From the NCBI RefSeq assembly GCF_002300555.2, contig NZ_NTHN02000019.1, forward strand, positions 24,856-88,855: a stretch of DNA of 64,000 nucleotides, in the 5' to 3' direction. Under the pieces are notes generated by a model that was given only the letters and a program-made list of their open reading frames with translations, had not been told where the DNA came from and did not search any database. Each line of letters starts with the position of its first letter. Positions within the stretch are counted from its first letter, which is position 1. The position numbers and the translations under genes are program-made. Source of the DNA: Alloyangia mangrovi. Lineage in GTDB: Bacteria > Pseudomonadota > Alphaproteobacteria > Rhodobacterales > Rhodobacteraceae. Positions 40,803-50,053 of the stretch are shown here, one piece after another.

Positions 40803-40832
40803 CCCCCGCGCCCGACCGGCGCGGGGGTTTTT
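40803..40832 (+). terminator. Rho-independent terminator of the PQQ dehydrogenase gene
   Basis: CCCCCGCGCC at 40803-40812 pairs perfectly with GGCGCGGGGG at 40818-40827 (5-base loop), then TTTTT. The best terminator in the window, eight bases after the stop. Confidence 0.9.
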
Positions 40833-40880
40833 CTTTGTCGCTTTTTTTCTTCCCGAGGCGACCTGTCTACGCGGCTGCCC

Positions 40881-41675
<795 letters not shown>

Positions 41676-41727
41676 CGGAGTATCCTCTTTTCCGGCGAGC
41701 CTAGCCCTGGCAAAAAATAACTTCCAA

Positions 41728-41743
41728 TAATGTATTTACATTA
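41728..41743. promoter_or_regulatory. Operator-like dyad between PhyH and LysR genes
   Basis: TAATGTA-TT-TACATTA, a perfect 7-bp dyad in an AT-rich 81-base divergent gap. It has the size and position of a LysR recognition site and stands out against the GC-rich background. Confidence 0.6.
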
Positions 41744-41756
41744 ATTAAATAGACCC

Positions 41757-42638
41757 ATGCTATATAACACCCTGCGCCAGTATGAGTACCTGATCGCCGT
41801 CGCCGAGCTGCGCAGCCTGACCGAGGCGGCCCGGCGGCTGAACGTGTCGCAGCCCTCGCTGTCGGTGGCGGTCACCCGGATCGAGGAGCGGCTTGGCACC
41901 CGCGTCTTCCTGCGCCGCAAAGGCGCCCCGGTCGAGATCACCCCGCAGGGGCATCGCCTCCTCGGCCGGATCCGCGAGCTGCTGCTGCTCGCCGAGGGGA
42001 TCGAGCGCAGCTCGGACAGCCCGCCGCCTTTCGTCCTCGGCTGTTTCGAGGACCTCGCGCCGCTGCAGCTGGCTCAGGCGCTGGAACACCTGCGCAGCCG
42101 CTTTCCCGCTGTCAGTTTCGAAGGCGCCGAGGGGCGGTTCTCCGATCTCGCCACCGCGCTCGACGAGGGCCGCGTGGACCTGGCGATCTCCTATGACGTC
42201 GGCTTCGGCGCGCGCTTCGAGCGCTGCGTGCTCAAGACGATCCTGCCGGTGGCCTTCCTCGCGCCGGAACATCCGCTCGCCCGGCAGGAGACGCTGACCC
42301 TGCAGGAGCTGGCGGCGCATCCGCTGATCTTCTTCTCTGAAGAGCTGTCCGAGGGCTTCATGACGGCGCTCTTCAAGGCCATGCGGCTCAGCCCCACCGT
42401 CGGCCACAGGGTGCGCTCGCTGGAGATGATGCGTTCGCTCGCCGCGCATGGCGCCGGGATCGGCATCAGCTACTCCTCTCCGCCAAGCAGCATCTGCTAC
42501 GACGGGCGACGCGTGACGACGGTACCGATCTCGACCACCGACGCCGCAACCGAGATCGCGTTGATCTGGCCGCGCCTGCGTGACACAGACCCGACCTTCC
42601 TCGAAATCGTCGCGGCGCTCGAAAGCAGCTTCGGCTGA
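41757..42638 (+). CDS. LysR family transcriptional regulator, divergent from PhyH-type dioxygenase gene
   Basis: 293 residues. N-terminal helix-turn-helix with LRSLTEAARRLNVSQPSLSVAVTRIEERLG, then the substrate-binding-like effector domain starting near FVLGCFEDLAPLQ. Likely activates the dioxygenase gene. It is convergent with the ABC exporter genes (7-base gap). Confidence 0.9.
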   Translation: MLYNTLRQYEYLIAVAELRSLTEAARRLNVSQPSLSVAVTRIEERLGTRVFLRRKGAPVEITPQGHRLLGRIRELLLLAEGIERSSDSPPPFVLGCFEDLAPLQLAQALEHLRSRFPAVSFEGAEGRFSDLATALDEGRVDLAISYDVGFGARFERCVLKTILPVAFLAPEHPLARQETLTLQELAAHPLIFFSEELSEGFMTALFKAMRLSPTVGHRVRSLEMMRSLAAHGAGIGISYSSPPSSICYDGRRVTTVPISTTDAATEIALIWPRLRDTDPTFLEIVAALESSFG

Positions 42639-42645
42639 ACCCGGC

Positions 42646-43443
42646 TCAGCCGCGCTTCGGACGGCGGCTCATGCCATGCGCCGGGTCATAGCCCAGCAGA
42701 GCCAGCCCGAAGAAGACGACAAAGGCCAGCACCACCCAGAGCAGCGCCCAGCCGTTCAGGCTCTGGTAGAGCGCGAAGCGGATCAGCTCGACCGCATGGG
42801 TGAAGGGGTTCGCCGCGCAGATGTCGCGCAAGAGCGTCGAGCTCTCGGCCATCTTCCACAGCGGGTAAAGCGCGGTCGACAGGAAGAACATCGGGAAGAT
42901 CACGAAGTTCATCACCCCGGCGAAATTCTCCAGCTGGCGGATCGTCGAGGAGATCAGCAACCCCAATGCCCCCAGCATCAGCCCCGACAGGATCAGCGCC
43001 GGCAGCACCAGCACGTAGCCCCAGCCCGGCAGCACGATGCCGAATCCCGCCGCCACGGCGAGAAACACGTAGACCTGCAGCACCGAGACCGCGACCCCCG
43101 CCAGCAGCTTCGACAAGAGCAGCCACCAGCGTGGCAGCGGCGAGGTCAGCAGCAGCCGCATCGAGCCCATCTCCTGATCGTAGACGAGGCTCAGCGAGCT
43201 CTGCATGCCGTTGAAGAGCTGGATCATCCCGCAGAGCCCGGGGATGATGTAGACCTCGTAGGTGATGTAGGTCTCGTAGGGCGGGATGATCGACATCCCC
43301 AGCGCAGCGCGGAAGCCGGCGGCGAAGACCATGAGCCAGACCAGCGGCCGAACCAGCGCCGCAAGGAAGCGCGAGCGCTGATGCACGAAGCGCATCGCCT
43401 CTCGGCGGACGATGGCAAGCATGGCGACCAGCCAAGCGTTCAT
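42646..43443 (-). CDS. ABC-2 type permease of the PQQ-dependent alcohol dehydrogenase-associated ABC system
   Basis: 265 residues, six membrane helices, starting MNAWLVAMLAIVRREAMRFV. The stretch LSLVYDQEMGSMRLLLTSPLPRWWLL is typical of the permease found next to PQQ alcohol dehydrogenase genes (PedC-type). The start overlaps the ATPase stop by 4 bases. The family is thought to export something linked to quinoprotein activity; the cargo is not known. Confidence 0.85.
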   Translation of the reverse strand: MNAWLVAMLAIVRREAMRFVHQRSRFLAALVRPLVWLMVFAAGFRAALGMSIIPPYETYITYEVYIIPGLCGMIQLFNGMQSSLSLVYDQEMGSMRLLLTSPLPRWWLLLSKLLAGVAVSVLQVYVFLAVAAGFGIVLPGWGYVLVLPALILSGLMLGALGLLISSTIRQLENFAGVMNFVIFPMFFLSTALYPLWKMAESSTLLRDICAANPFTHAVELIRFALYQSLNGWALLWVVLAFVVFFGLALLGYDPAHGMSRRPKRG

Positions 43444-44174
43444 CCCCGCCCCTCCCGTGCGGTGCTCTTCTGCCCGGTCATCTCGATGAAAACCTCGGCC
43501 AGCGGACGACCGCCGCGCAACTCCGAGGCCGGCTCATGCGCCAGCACCCGGCCCTTGTGCAGCACCACCACGTCGTCGCCATCGGCGATCTCGTCGACAA
43601 GATGCGTCGCCCAGAGCACCGTCAGCCCCGCCTTCGCCAGCCCGTGCACATGATCGACGATGGCCTGCCTGCTCTCGAAATCGAGCCCGACCGTGGGCTC
43701 GTCCAGCAGCAGCACCTCGGGCTGGTGGATGAGCGCCCGGGCAATCTCCATGCGCCGCCGGTGGCCGCCGTTGAGATTTCGCGCCTTCTCATCCGCCCGC
43801 TCGGCCATGCCGAGCTGCGCCAGCGCCGCCTCGCTGCGCCGCACCGCCTCGCGCCCGGCGATGCCATGTAGCGCCGCGAAGTAACGCATGTTGCGCATCA
43901 CGCTCATGTCGAGATCGAGCGTGGGCTGCTGGAAGACCACACCGATCTTCGACAGCGCCGCGCGCGGCTCGCGCGCCATGTCGTGCCCGGCGACGGTGAT
44001 CCGCCCCTCGCGGGTGACGAAGAGCCGGGTGAGCAGCGCGAAGAGCGTCGATTTGCCCGCCCCGTTCGGCCCAAGAAGCGCGGTGAACCCGGGGCGCAGC
44101 GCAAAACTCACCCCGTCGAGCGCGCGCTTGGGCCCGTAGCTGTAGCAAAGGTCAGAGACGTCGAGGGCGGTCAT
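43440..44174 (-). CDS. ATP-binding protein of the PQQ-dependent alcohol dehydrogenase-associated ABC system
   Basis: 244 residues. Walker A GPNGAGKST, Walker B VLLLDEPTVGLD and H-loop WATHLVDE. The signature motif reads LNGGHRRR in place of LSGGQ, which I recall as characteristic of this subfamily. It lies between the ABC-2 permease and a second, different permease, in the same direction. Confidence 0.88.
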   Translation of the reverse strand: MTALDVSDLCYSYGPKRALDGVSFALRPGFTALLGPNGAGKSTLFALLTRLFVTREGRITVAGHDMAREPRAALSKIGVVFQQPTLDLDMSVMRNMRYFAALHGIAGREAVRRSEAALAQLGMAERADEKARNLNGGHRRRMEIARALIHQPEVLLLDEPTVGLDFESRQAIVDHVHGLAKAGLTVLWATHLVDEIADGDDVVVLHKGRVLAHEPASELRGGRPLAEVFIEMTGQKSTAREGRG

Positions 44175-44185
44175 TCAGGCTCCGG

Positions 44186-45016
44186 TCACCCCCGCCAACG
44201 GCGCACCCGCCGCTCCCAGGGCTGCAGCACCAACCATTCCACCGCCAGCATCACCGCGATGAAGGAAAACGCGTAGACCAGCACCATGCCGACGTCGAAG
44301 AGCTGGAAATAGAGGTGGATCTGGAAGCCCACCCCGTCCGATCGGCCAAGGAATTCCACCACCAGCACGATCTTCCAGATCACCGCGATCCCCGAGCGGG
44401 CGGCCCCGGTGATGAAGGGCGCGAGCTGCGGCAGCACCACGTGGCGCAGCCGCCGCGCCAGCGGCATGCGGTAGACCTGGGCCATGGCGTCGAGCCCCGG
44501 GTCAAGCGCCCGCGCCCCCTCGCGGATCACCGTGGCGACATTGGGGATCTTGTTGAGCGTGACCGCGACGATGGCGGCGGTCTCGTTGAGGCCGATCCAG
44601 AGATAGCACAGCACGATCAGCACCAGCGCCGGCAGGTTGAGGAAAATCACCAGCCAGGGATCAAGCCAGCGGTCGAGCTTCGGGTAGCGCCCCATGGCCA
44701 TACCCAGCGCGATGCCCGAGCCCATGGCCAGCACGAAGGCCCAGGCCACGCGGCCCAGCGTGCGCCCCAGGTGATAGGGCAACTCGCCCGAGCGCAGCGC
44801 CTCGGCAAAAGGTGCCGCCAGCGCCCAGGGCTGCGGCAGGATTTGCGGGTCATCGGTGAGGGTGGCGGCGAGCACCCACAGCAGCACGAGCACGGCCAGC
44901 GAGACCGCCGTGATACCGAGCCGTCCCGGCCCGGCGCGCGCGCCGCTGCGCGCATCGCCTGTCGTTCCGCCCATGCCCCTGCCGATGAAGCGCGTCGCGG
45001 TATCACTGCCCTGCAC
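44186..45016 (-). CDS. ABC transporter permease, nitrate/sulfonate (SsuC/TauC) type, without its own receptor
   Basis: 276 residues, six membrane helices. The EAA loop reads PGLDAMAQVYRMPLARRLRHVVLPQ and the last third has GIAVIWKIVLVVEFLGRSDGVG. Proteins of this importer fold normally work with an SsuB ATPase and SsuA receptor, neither of which is next to it. It is 12 bases ahead of the LNGGH-type ATPase, so it may share that ATPase or use a distant receptor. Arginine-rich N-terminus of uncertain start. Confidence 0.82.
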   Translation of the reverse strand: MQGSDTATRFIGRGMGGTTGDARSGARAGPGRLGITAVSLAVLVLLWVLAATLTDDPQILPQPWALAAPFAEALRSGELPYHLGRTLGRVAWAFVLAMGSGIALGMAMGRYPKLDRWLDPWLVIFLNLPALVLIVLCYLWIGLNETAAIVAVTLNKIPNVATVIREGARALDPGLDAMAQVYRMPLARRLRHVVLPQLAPFITGAARSGIAVIWKIVLVVEFLGRSDGVGFQIHLYFQLFDVGMVLVYAFSFIAVMLAVEWLVLQPWERRVRRWRG

Positions 45017-45169
45017 GAAGACCTCCCTCTCCAGCCGGAGAGGGTGACGGTTGAGTCGCCCCGCGTCAATTGCTCCTTAGGGAGCGGTTCGTCCCGTGGG
45101 GCGCGGATGGTACAAAGTTACAAACGAATGGATCGCGATCGGCCCCAATTCACCGGGCCGGACGCAGGC

Positions 45170-45373
45170 TCAGGCTTCGCGCTCTCCGGTGCCGACTTCG
45201 CGGCACTTCCAGTTGGACACCGTATAGGCCGGATGTTCCTCGACCCAGCGGGCCAGTTCCGGCTGGGCGCCCAACATGCAGGCCATGGGGGTGACATCGG
45301 AATACAATAGGCTGCGCTGATGGCACTGGTCAGGCGCACTCGACAAGCACGCCATAAAGAGAAGCTCAATCAT
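45170..45373 (-). CDS. Small conserved hypothetical protein, 67 residues, four cysteines
   Basis: Starts MIELLFMACLSSAPDQC; has cysteines at about positions 9, 17, 31 and 55 (PMACML, NWKC). I have seen small Rhodobacteraceae proteins of this pattern but know no function. The hydrophobic N-terminus suggests export, where the cysteines could form two disulfides. It is divergent from the sensor kinase gene with a strong palindrome between. The gap 45017-45169 shows nothing else. Confidence 0.6.
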   Translation of the reverse strand: MIELLFMACLSSAPDQCHQRSLLYSDVTPMACMLGAQPELARWVEEHPAYTVSNWKCREVGTGEREA

Positions 45374-45413
45374 GGTTGCCTCGTGTGTTTGAACGTGATG
45401 CCCTCCCAGTATC

Positions 45414-45437
45414 CCCCTGAGTGTTAACATTCAGGGG
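45414..45437. promoter_or_regulatory. 24-bp near-perfect palindrome between small hypothetical gene and sensor kinase
   Basis: CCCCTGA at 45414-45420 and TCAGGGG at 45431-45437 flank a central TGTTAACA (45422-45429), itself a palindrome; only the G/T pair at 45421/45430 breaks symmetry. It lies 40 bases before the small gene and 88 before the kinase start. Suits an autoregulatory operator or a short stem-loop. Confidence 0.6.
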
Positions 45438-45524
45438 TCACAATTTGTGTCAGCTACGCCGCACTGCAGCATTGCCCAGCGAAAGCGCGCGTTACTTGGG
45501 CGAACGGGCGTTTTTAAGGCAGGC

Positions 45525-47133
45525 ATGAAAGCGCAACGGCAGATTCTCGGGCGGTCGGGCCTCTCTCTGAAGGCCTGGCTGGGCCTTGGCGCGGGCCTCC
45601 TCGGCCTCGCGACGCTGCTGACAGCGGCAATCATCGTGCTCGGAATGGCCCGGGTTTCGGATCGGCTCGACTCGGCGCTGGCTGCCGAAGTGCGGCTCGA
45701 GGAGTATTCCGCGCTCTCCACGCAGGTCTCCACCTACATCGTGGTCGCCGCCGAGATGATCCAGAGCGGACAGCTTCCCGAGACCCGCGCCGCGCGCACC
45801 CAAGGCATCGCCGCGACCCTCGCCCAGACATTTGCCCGGCTGCGCGCCGGGCTCGACACCGAGGTCGCCGCCGCGCAGGGGCTCGACGCGCAGAGCCGCC
45901 GCGCCACGCTCTCGCTCTCCATCGCGCGGATCGAGGCGCTCTTCCGCTCGGCGCAGGCCGGTCTGACCTCCGAGACCACGGACCCCGCCCGCCTGCGCGC
46001 CCATCTCGACACTTTCGCCTCGGGGGTTGAACCGTTGCTGGCCGAGGCGGTGAACGAGGAGCGAAGGCTCCGCCGCGAGATCCTGCAGGGCATCGACGCG
46101 CTGCGCCACCGGCTGGTGCAAGCGGCGCTCGGCATGGGGCTGGTCGCGCTGCTGCTTTCGGCGGGCTTCTACTTCGGCCTCGTGCGCCCGCAGTTCCGCC
46201 GCCTCGACGCGCTGCGCACCGCCGCCCGGCGCATCGGGCAGGAGGATTTCGCCATCGCCCTGCCCGGCACGCGGCAGGACGAGATCGGCGCGCTCTACAC
46301 CGAGACCAGCCGCATGGCACAGGCCCTCGCCACCCGCGCCGAGACCGTGGCCGAGGACCGCGCGCAACTCAACCAGACCATCGCGCAACGCACCGAGGCC
46401 CTGCGCGCCGCCAACGCCCGGCTCGAACGCACCGACGAGGACCGCCGCCGCTTCTTCGCGGACATCAGCCACGAGCTGCGCACCCCGCTCACGGTGATCC
46501 TGATGGAGGCGCAGCTCGGCAGGCAGGGTGCGTCCGAACCCGAGCTCGCCTTTGCCACCATCGAGTCCCGCGCCACCCGCCTCAGCCGCCGTATCGACGA
46601 CCTGCTGCGCGTCGCCCGCTCCGAGACCGGGCAGCTTGCACTCGATCCGGTGCCGGTCGATCTGTCCGAGCTGGCGCAGGAGGCAATTGCCGAGACCGCC
46701 GCCGAGGTCTCGAACGCCGGGATGCATCTTGACCGCCCGACCGCCCCCCCCGGCCCCGCTGATCGTCGAGGCGACCGCAACTGGCTGCGGCAGGTGCTCA
46801 CCGGCCTCATCCGCAATGCCATCCGCCACGCCCGCAGCGGCGGTGCCCTGAAGCTGGAGCTCCGCGCGGATGGGTCCGAGGCGGAGATCACCCTCACCGA
46901 CAACGGCCCCGGCATCCCCCCCGGACATGCAGCCCCGCCTCTTCGACCGCTTCGCGCAGGGCGCCGGCAGCGCGCGGGCGCAGGGTTTCGGGCTCGGCCT
47001 GCCGCTGGCCCGCTGGGTGATCGAGCAGCAGGACGGCAGCATCACCATCCAAAGCCCCCTGCCCCGCACCGAGGCCCTTGGCGACGCACCCGGGACCAAA
47101 ATCGCGGTTCGCCTGCCGCGCGCCCCGCGCTAG
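45525..47133 (+). CDS. Membrane sensor histidine kinase adjacent to pqq genes (interrupted by frameshift)
   Basis: Two membrane helices frame a periplasmic sensor of about 150 residues (first helix LKAWLGLGAGLLGLATLL, second near residue 205). A HAMP-like region and coiled coil follow. The phosphoacceptor is His316 in FFADISHELRTPL. The ATPase part has RNAIRHA and TDNGPGIPP, then the frame breaks at a run of seven C (46916-46922); six continues into DMQPRLFDRFAQGAG and GFGLGLPLARW, giving 535 residues. Near 46743-46775 an eight-C run and a GG may be a compensating pair of errors, since PLIVEGDRNWLRQVL would read better. The cognate regulator is 10 bases downstream. Confidence 0.82.
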
Positions 47134-47142
47134 CCTGCCGCC

Positions 47143-47823
47143 ATGAGCCATGCGCCCCGCCTCCTTGTCGTCGATGACGATCCCGAGATCTGCTCGGCCC
47201 TCGCCCGGGGGCTGGGGCTGCATGGCTACGCGGTGGAAACCTGCAACCGCGCCGATCTGGCGCTCGAACGGCTCAGCGGCCAGAGCTTCGACGCGGCGGT
47301 GATCGATGTCATGCTCGGCGCCGACAGCGGCATCGAGCTGGTCCGCAGTGCCCGCGCCGCCGGGGTGCAGCTGCCGGTGGTCATGCTCTCGGCGCTCTCG
47401 GAGGTCGAGCAGCGCGCCGCCGGTCTCGCCGCCGGGGCCGATGACTACGTGGTCAAACCCTTCGCCTTCGACGAACTCATCGCCCGGCTGCAGGTGCAGC
47501 AGCACCGCGCCGCCGCGATGCGCCCCGCCCCGGCCCGGCTGTCGGCGGCGGACCACAGCCTCAGCACCCCCGCCCGCAGGCTGCAGCTCACCGACCGCGA
47601 GTTCGCCCTGCTGGCGCTTCTCGCCACCCACGCGGGCACGCCGCTCTCGCGCGGCGAGATATTCGACCGGCTCTGGGCCGGCGACTCGCGCTCGGAAAAC
47701 GTCGTTGACGTCTATATCGGCTACCTGCGCAAGAAGCTGAAACCATCGGCCGATTTCGGCTTCGATATCATCACCGTACGGCAACAGGGCTTCTGCCTCG
47801 AGGGCACCCCGCCGCGCCCCTGA
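47143..47823 (+). CDS. OmpR-family response regulator next to pqqA
   Basis: 226 residues. Receiver with acidic pocket VVDDDPE, phosphoacceptor Asp55 in VIDVMLG, Thr/Ser switch VVMLSAL and Lys in VVKPF; C-terminal winged helix with NVVDVYIGYLRKKL. Pairs with the upstream kinase. pqqA starts 113 bases downstream in the same direction, so PQQ synthesis or quinoprotein expression is a likely target (inference). Confidence 0.9.
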   Translation: MSHAPRLLVVDDDPEICSALARGLGLHGYAVETCNRADLALERLSGQSFDAAVIDVMLGADSGIELVRSARAAGVQLPVVMLSALSEVEQRAAGLAAGADDYVVKPFAFDELIARLQVQQHRAAAMRPAPARLSAADHSLSTPARRLQLTDREFALLALLATHAGTPLSRGEIFDRLWAGDSRSENVVDVYIGYLRKKLKPSADFGFDIITVRQQGFCLEGTPPRP

Positions 47824-47936
47824 ACCGTTCCGGCACCGACTTTCGTCTCGGCCCTTCTTAGAAGATAAGAGTCGCCCCAAGCCCCCCCCGCGCCGCAGAC
47901 TTCTCCCATCGCAACCCGCGAGAGGAGGAGACTTTC

Positions 47937-48029
47937 ATGGCCTGGACGAAACCCGTGATCCGCGAAATCGAGTGCGGCATGGAAATCAACATGTACGGAC
48001 CCGAGCACGACGACGGGGTGCTGTTCTGA
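47937..48029 (+). CDS. pqqA: PQQ precursor peptide PqqA (30 residues)
   Basis: Too short for usual gene calling but clear: MAWTKPVIREIECGMEINMY, then ten more residues ending in GVLF. Glu16 and Tyr20 in EINMY are the two residues cross-linked by PqqE/PqqD to become PQQ. AGGAGGAG lies a few bases upstream of the ATG. The pqqB start is 22 bases downstream. Upstream at 47854-47864 is a small dyad CTTCTTAGAAG. Confidence 0.97.
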   Translation: MAWTKPVIREIECGMEINMYGPEHDDGVLF

Positions 48030-48051
48030 ACAGCCGCGCGCGGAGAACGTG

Positions 48052-48951
48052 ATGCAACAGATCCGCGCGCGTATTCTCGGAGCCGCAGCCGGGGGCGGAT
48101 TGCCCCAGTGGAACTGCGGCTGCGAGAACTGCCGGATGGCCCGTGCAGGCGACATCCCGGCCCAGACCCAAAGTTCGCTGGCCGTCTCGGCGAACGGAGC
48201 GGACTGGGCGATCCTCAACGCCTCGCCGGACATCCGCGCGCAGCTCGCGGCCACCCCCGAGCTGCACCCCACCGGACTGCGCGACATGCCGCTCCGCTCG
48301 GTGCTGCTGACCAATGGCGACATCGACCACGTCGCGGGGCTGCTGACCCTGCGCGAGATGCAGCCCTTCACGCTCTACGCCACCCCCGGCATCCACGAGG
48401 TGATCGCCGGCAACCCGGTCTTCGCGGCGCTGAACAGTGCCGTGGTGCCCCGCGCCGAGCTGGCGCTGGACGAGCCCGCCGAGATCGCCCCCGGCCTCAC
48501 CGCCACGCTCTTCGCGGTGCCGGGCAAGGTGCCGCTCTACATGGAGGGCACCGAGGTCGAGACCGATCTTCTCGGCGAACAGACCGTCGGCGTCGAACTG
48601 CGTGCCGGCACCTCCCGTGCCTTTTACATCCCCGGCTGCGCGCGGCTCGACGAGACTCTGCGCGCCCGGCTTACCGGGGCCGCGCTGGTCTTCTTCGACG
48701 GCACGCTCTGGCGCGACGACGAGATGATCGCCGCCGGTCTGGGCGCCAAGACCGGTCGCCGCATGGGCCACATGTCGATGAGCGGCCCCGCCGGCTCGAT
48801 CGCCGCCTTCGACGGGCTCGATCTGGGCCGCAAGGTCTTCGTGCACATGAACAACACCAACCCGGTGCTGCGCCCCGGCGCCCCCGAGCGGACCGAGGCC
48901 GAGGCGGCGGGCTGGACCATAGGCCAGGATGGCATGGAGCTGACCGCATGA
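48052..48951 (+). CDS. pqqB: PQQ biosynthesis protein PqqB (metallo-beta-lactamase fold hydroxylase)
   Basis: 299 residues. N-terminus RARILGAAAGGGLPQWNCGC is the PqqB hallmark, and NGDIDHVAGL holds the metal-binding DxDH. I prefer ATG 48052 over GTG 48049 because GGAG is six bases away. Known role: iron-dependent hydroxylation of the cross-linked Glu-Tyr intermediate. Overlaps pqqC by 4 bases. Confidence 0.96.
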   Translation: MQQIRARILGAAAGGGLPQWNCGCENCRMARAGDIPAQTQSSLAVSANGADWAILNASPDIRAQLAATPELHPTGLRDMPLRSVLLTNGDIDHVAGLLTLREMQPFTLYATPGIHEVIAGNPVFAALNSAVVPRAELALDEPAEIAPGLTATLFAVPGKVPLYMEGTEVETDLLGEQTVGVELRAGTSRAFYIPGCARLDETLRARLTGAALVFFDGTLWRDDEMIAAGLGAKTGRRMGHMSMSGPAGSIAAFDGLDLGRKVFVHMNNTNPVLRPGAPERTEAEAAGWTIGQDGMELTA

Positions 48952-49706
48952 CCGACGCACTCTCCCGCGCAGAATTCGAGGCCCGCCTCCGCCGCATCGG
49001 CGCCGAGCGCTACCACGACCTGCATCCCTTCCATCACCGGCTGCACGGCGGCACCTGCACCCCGGACGAGGTCCGCGCCTGGGTGATCAACCGCTATTAC
49101 TACCAGCATTCGATCCCGATGAAGGACGCCGCCTTCATGTCGCGCGTCGCGGATCCGGACCTGCGCCGCGCCTGGCGCTCGCGCATCGAGGACCACGACG
49201 GCACCGAGACCAATGAGGGTGGCATCCGCCGCTGGCTGCGCCTCGCCGAGGCGGTTGGTCTTGATCGCGATTACGTCGCCTCCTGCGAGGGCGTGCTGCC
49301 CGCCACCCGTTTCGCGGTTGATGCCTACGTCCGTTTCGTGCGCGACAAGACGCTGCTCGAGGCCGTCGCCGCCTCGCTGACCGAGCTCTTCGCCCCCAAG
49401 ATCCACGCCTCCCGCATCGAGGGGCTGCTGCAGAACTACGCCTTCGCCGACGACGCGGCGCTGAGCTACTTCCGCAATCGCCTCAAGGAGGCGCCCAAGG
49501 ACGTCGCCTTCGGCCTGAAGTGGGTGCTCGACCATGCCGACACTGCAGAAAAGCAGGATCAGGCCGCCCGCGCCCTGATGTTCAAGACCGACGTGCTCTG
49601 GTCTCAGCTCGACGCGCTCTGGGGTGCCTATGTCGAGCCCGCCCGCATCCCTCCCGGCGCCTGGCGCCCCGGCGAGGGGCTGGCCCCCGGCGCCGAGGCG
49701 GCCTGA
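48948..49706 (+). CDS. pqqC: Pyrroloquinoline-quinone synthase PqqC
   Basis: 252 residues, all-helical. Typical segments are YHDLHPFHHRLHGG, WVINRYYYQHSIPMKDAAF and EGLLQNYAF. It catalyses the last ring closure and eight-electron oxidation to PQQ, without metal. Overlaps pqqD by 1 base. Confidence 0.97.
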   Translation: MTDALSRAEFEARLRRIGAERYHDLHPFHHRLHGGTCTPDEVRAWVINRYYYQHSIPMKDAAFMSRVADPDLRRAWRSRIEDHDGTETNEGGIRRWLRLAEAVGLDRDYVASCEGVLPATRFAVDAYVRFVRDKTLLEAVAASLTELFAPKIHASRIEGLLQNYAFADDAALSYFRNRLKEAPKDVAFGLKWVLDHADTAEKQDQAARALMFKTDVLWSQLDALWGAYVEPARIPPGAWRPGEGLAPGAEAA

Positions 49707-49981
49707 TGGACCCCGCCGCCATCCCGACCCTGCCCCGCGGCGTACGCCTGCACCGCGACCGCGTCCGGGACCAATGGGTGCTGCTCGCCCCCGAGCGCGC
49801 GGTCACCCTCGACGCCGTCGCCCACGCGATCCTCTCCGAGGTCGACGGCACCCACAGCCTTGCCGAGATCACCGAGACCCTCGCCGCCCGCTACGCCGCC
49901 CCGCCCGAACAGATCGCCGCCGACGCGGCCGCCTTCCTGCAGGCCCTGCACGCCCGGCGCTTCCTCGACCTCTCCCCCTGA
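49706..49981 (+). CDS. pqqD: PQQ biosynthesis chaperone PqqD
   Basis: 91 residues. PRGVRLHRDRVRDQWVLLAP and the winged-helix part with LDAVAHAILSEVDG. It binds PqqA and presents it to PqqE. TGATG overlap with pqqC. pqqE follows after 72 bases. Confidence 0.95.
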   Translation: MDPAAIPTLPRGVRLHRDRVRDQWVLLAPERAVTLDAVAHAILSEVDGTHSLAEITETLAARYAAPPEQIAADAAAFLQALHARRFLDLSP

Positions 49982-50053
49982 CCCTTCTTCTCTTTTTCAA
50001 ATACGCACGGCCCGGCGCCGACCACGGGCCGCCCCGCTGATCAAAGGCCCGCC

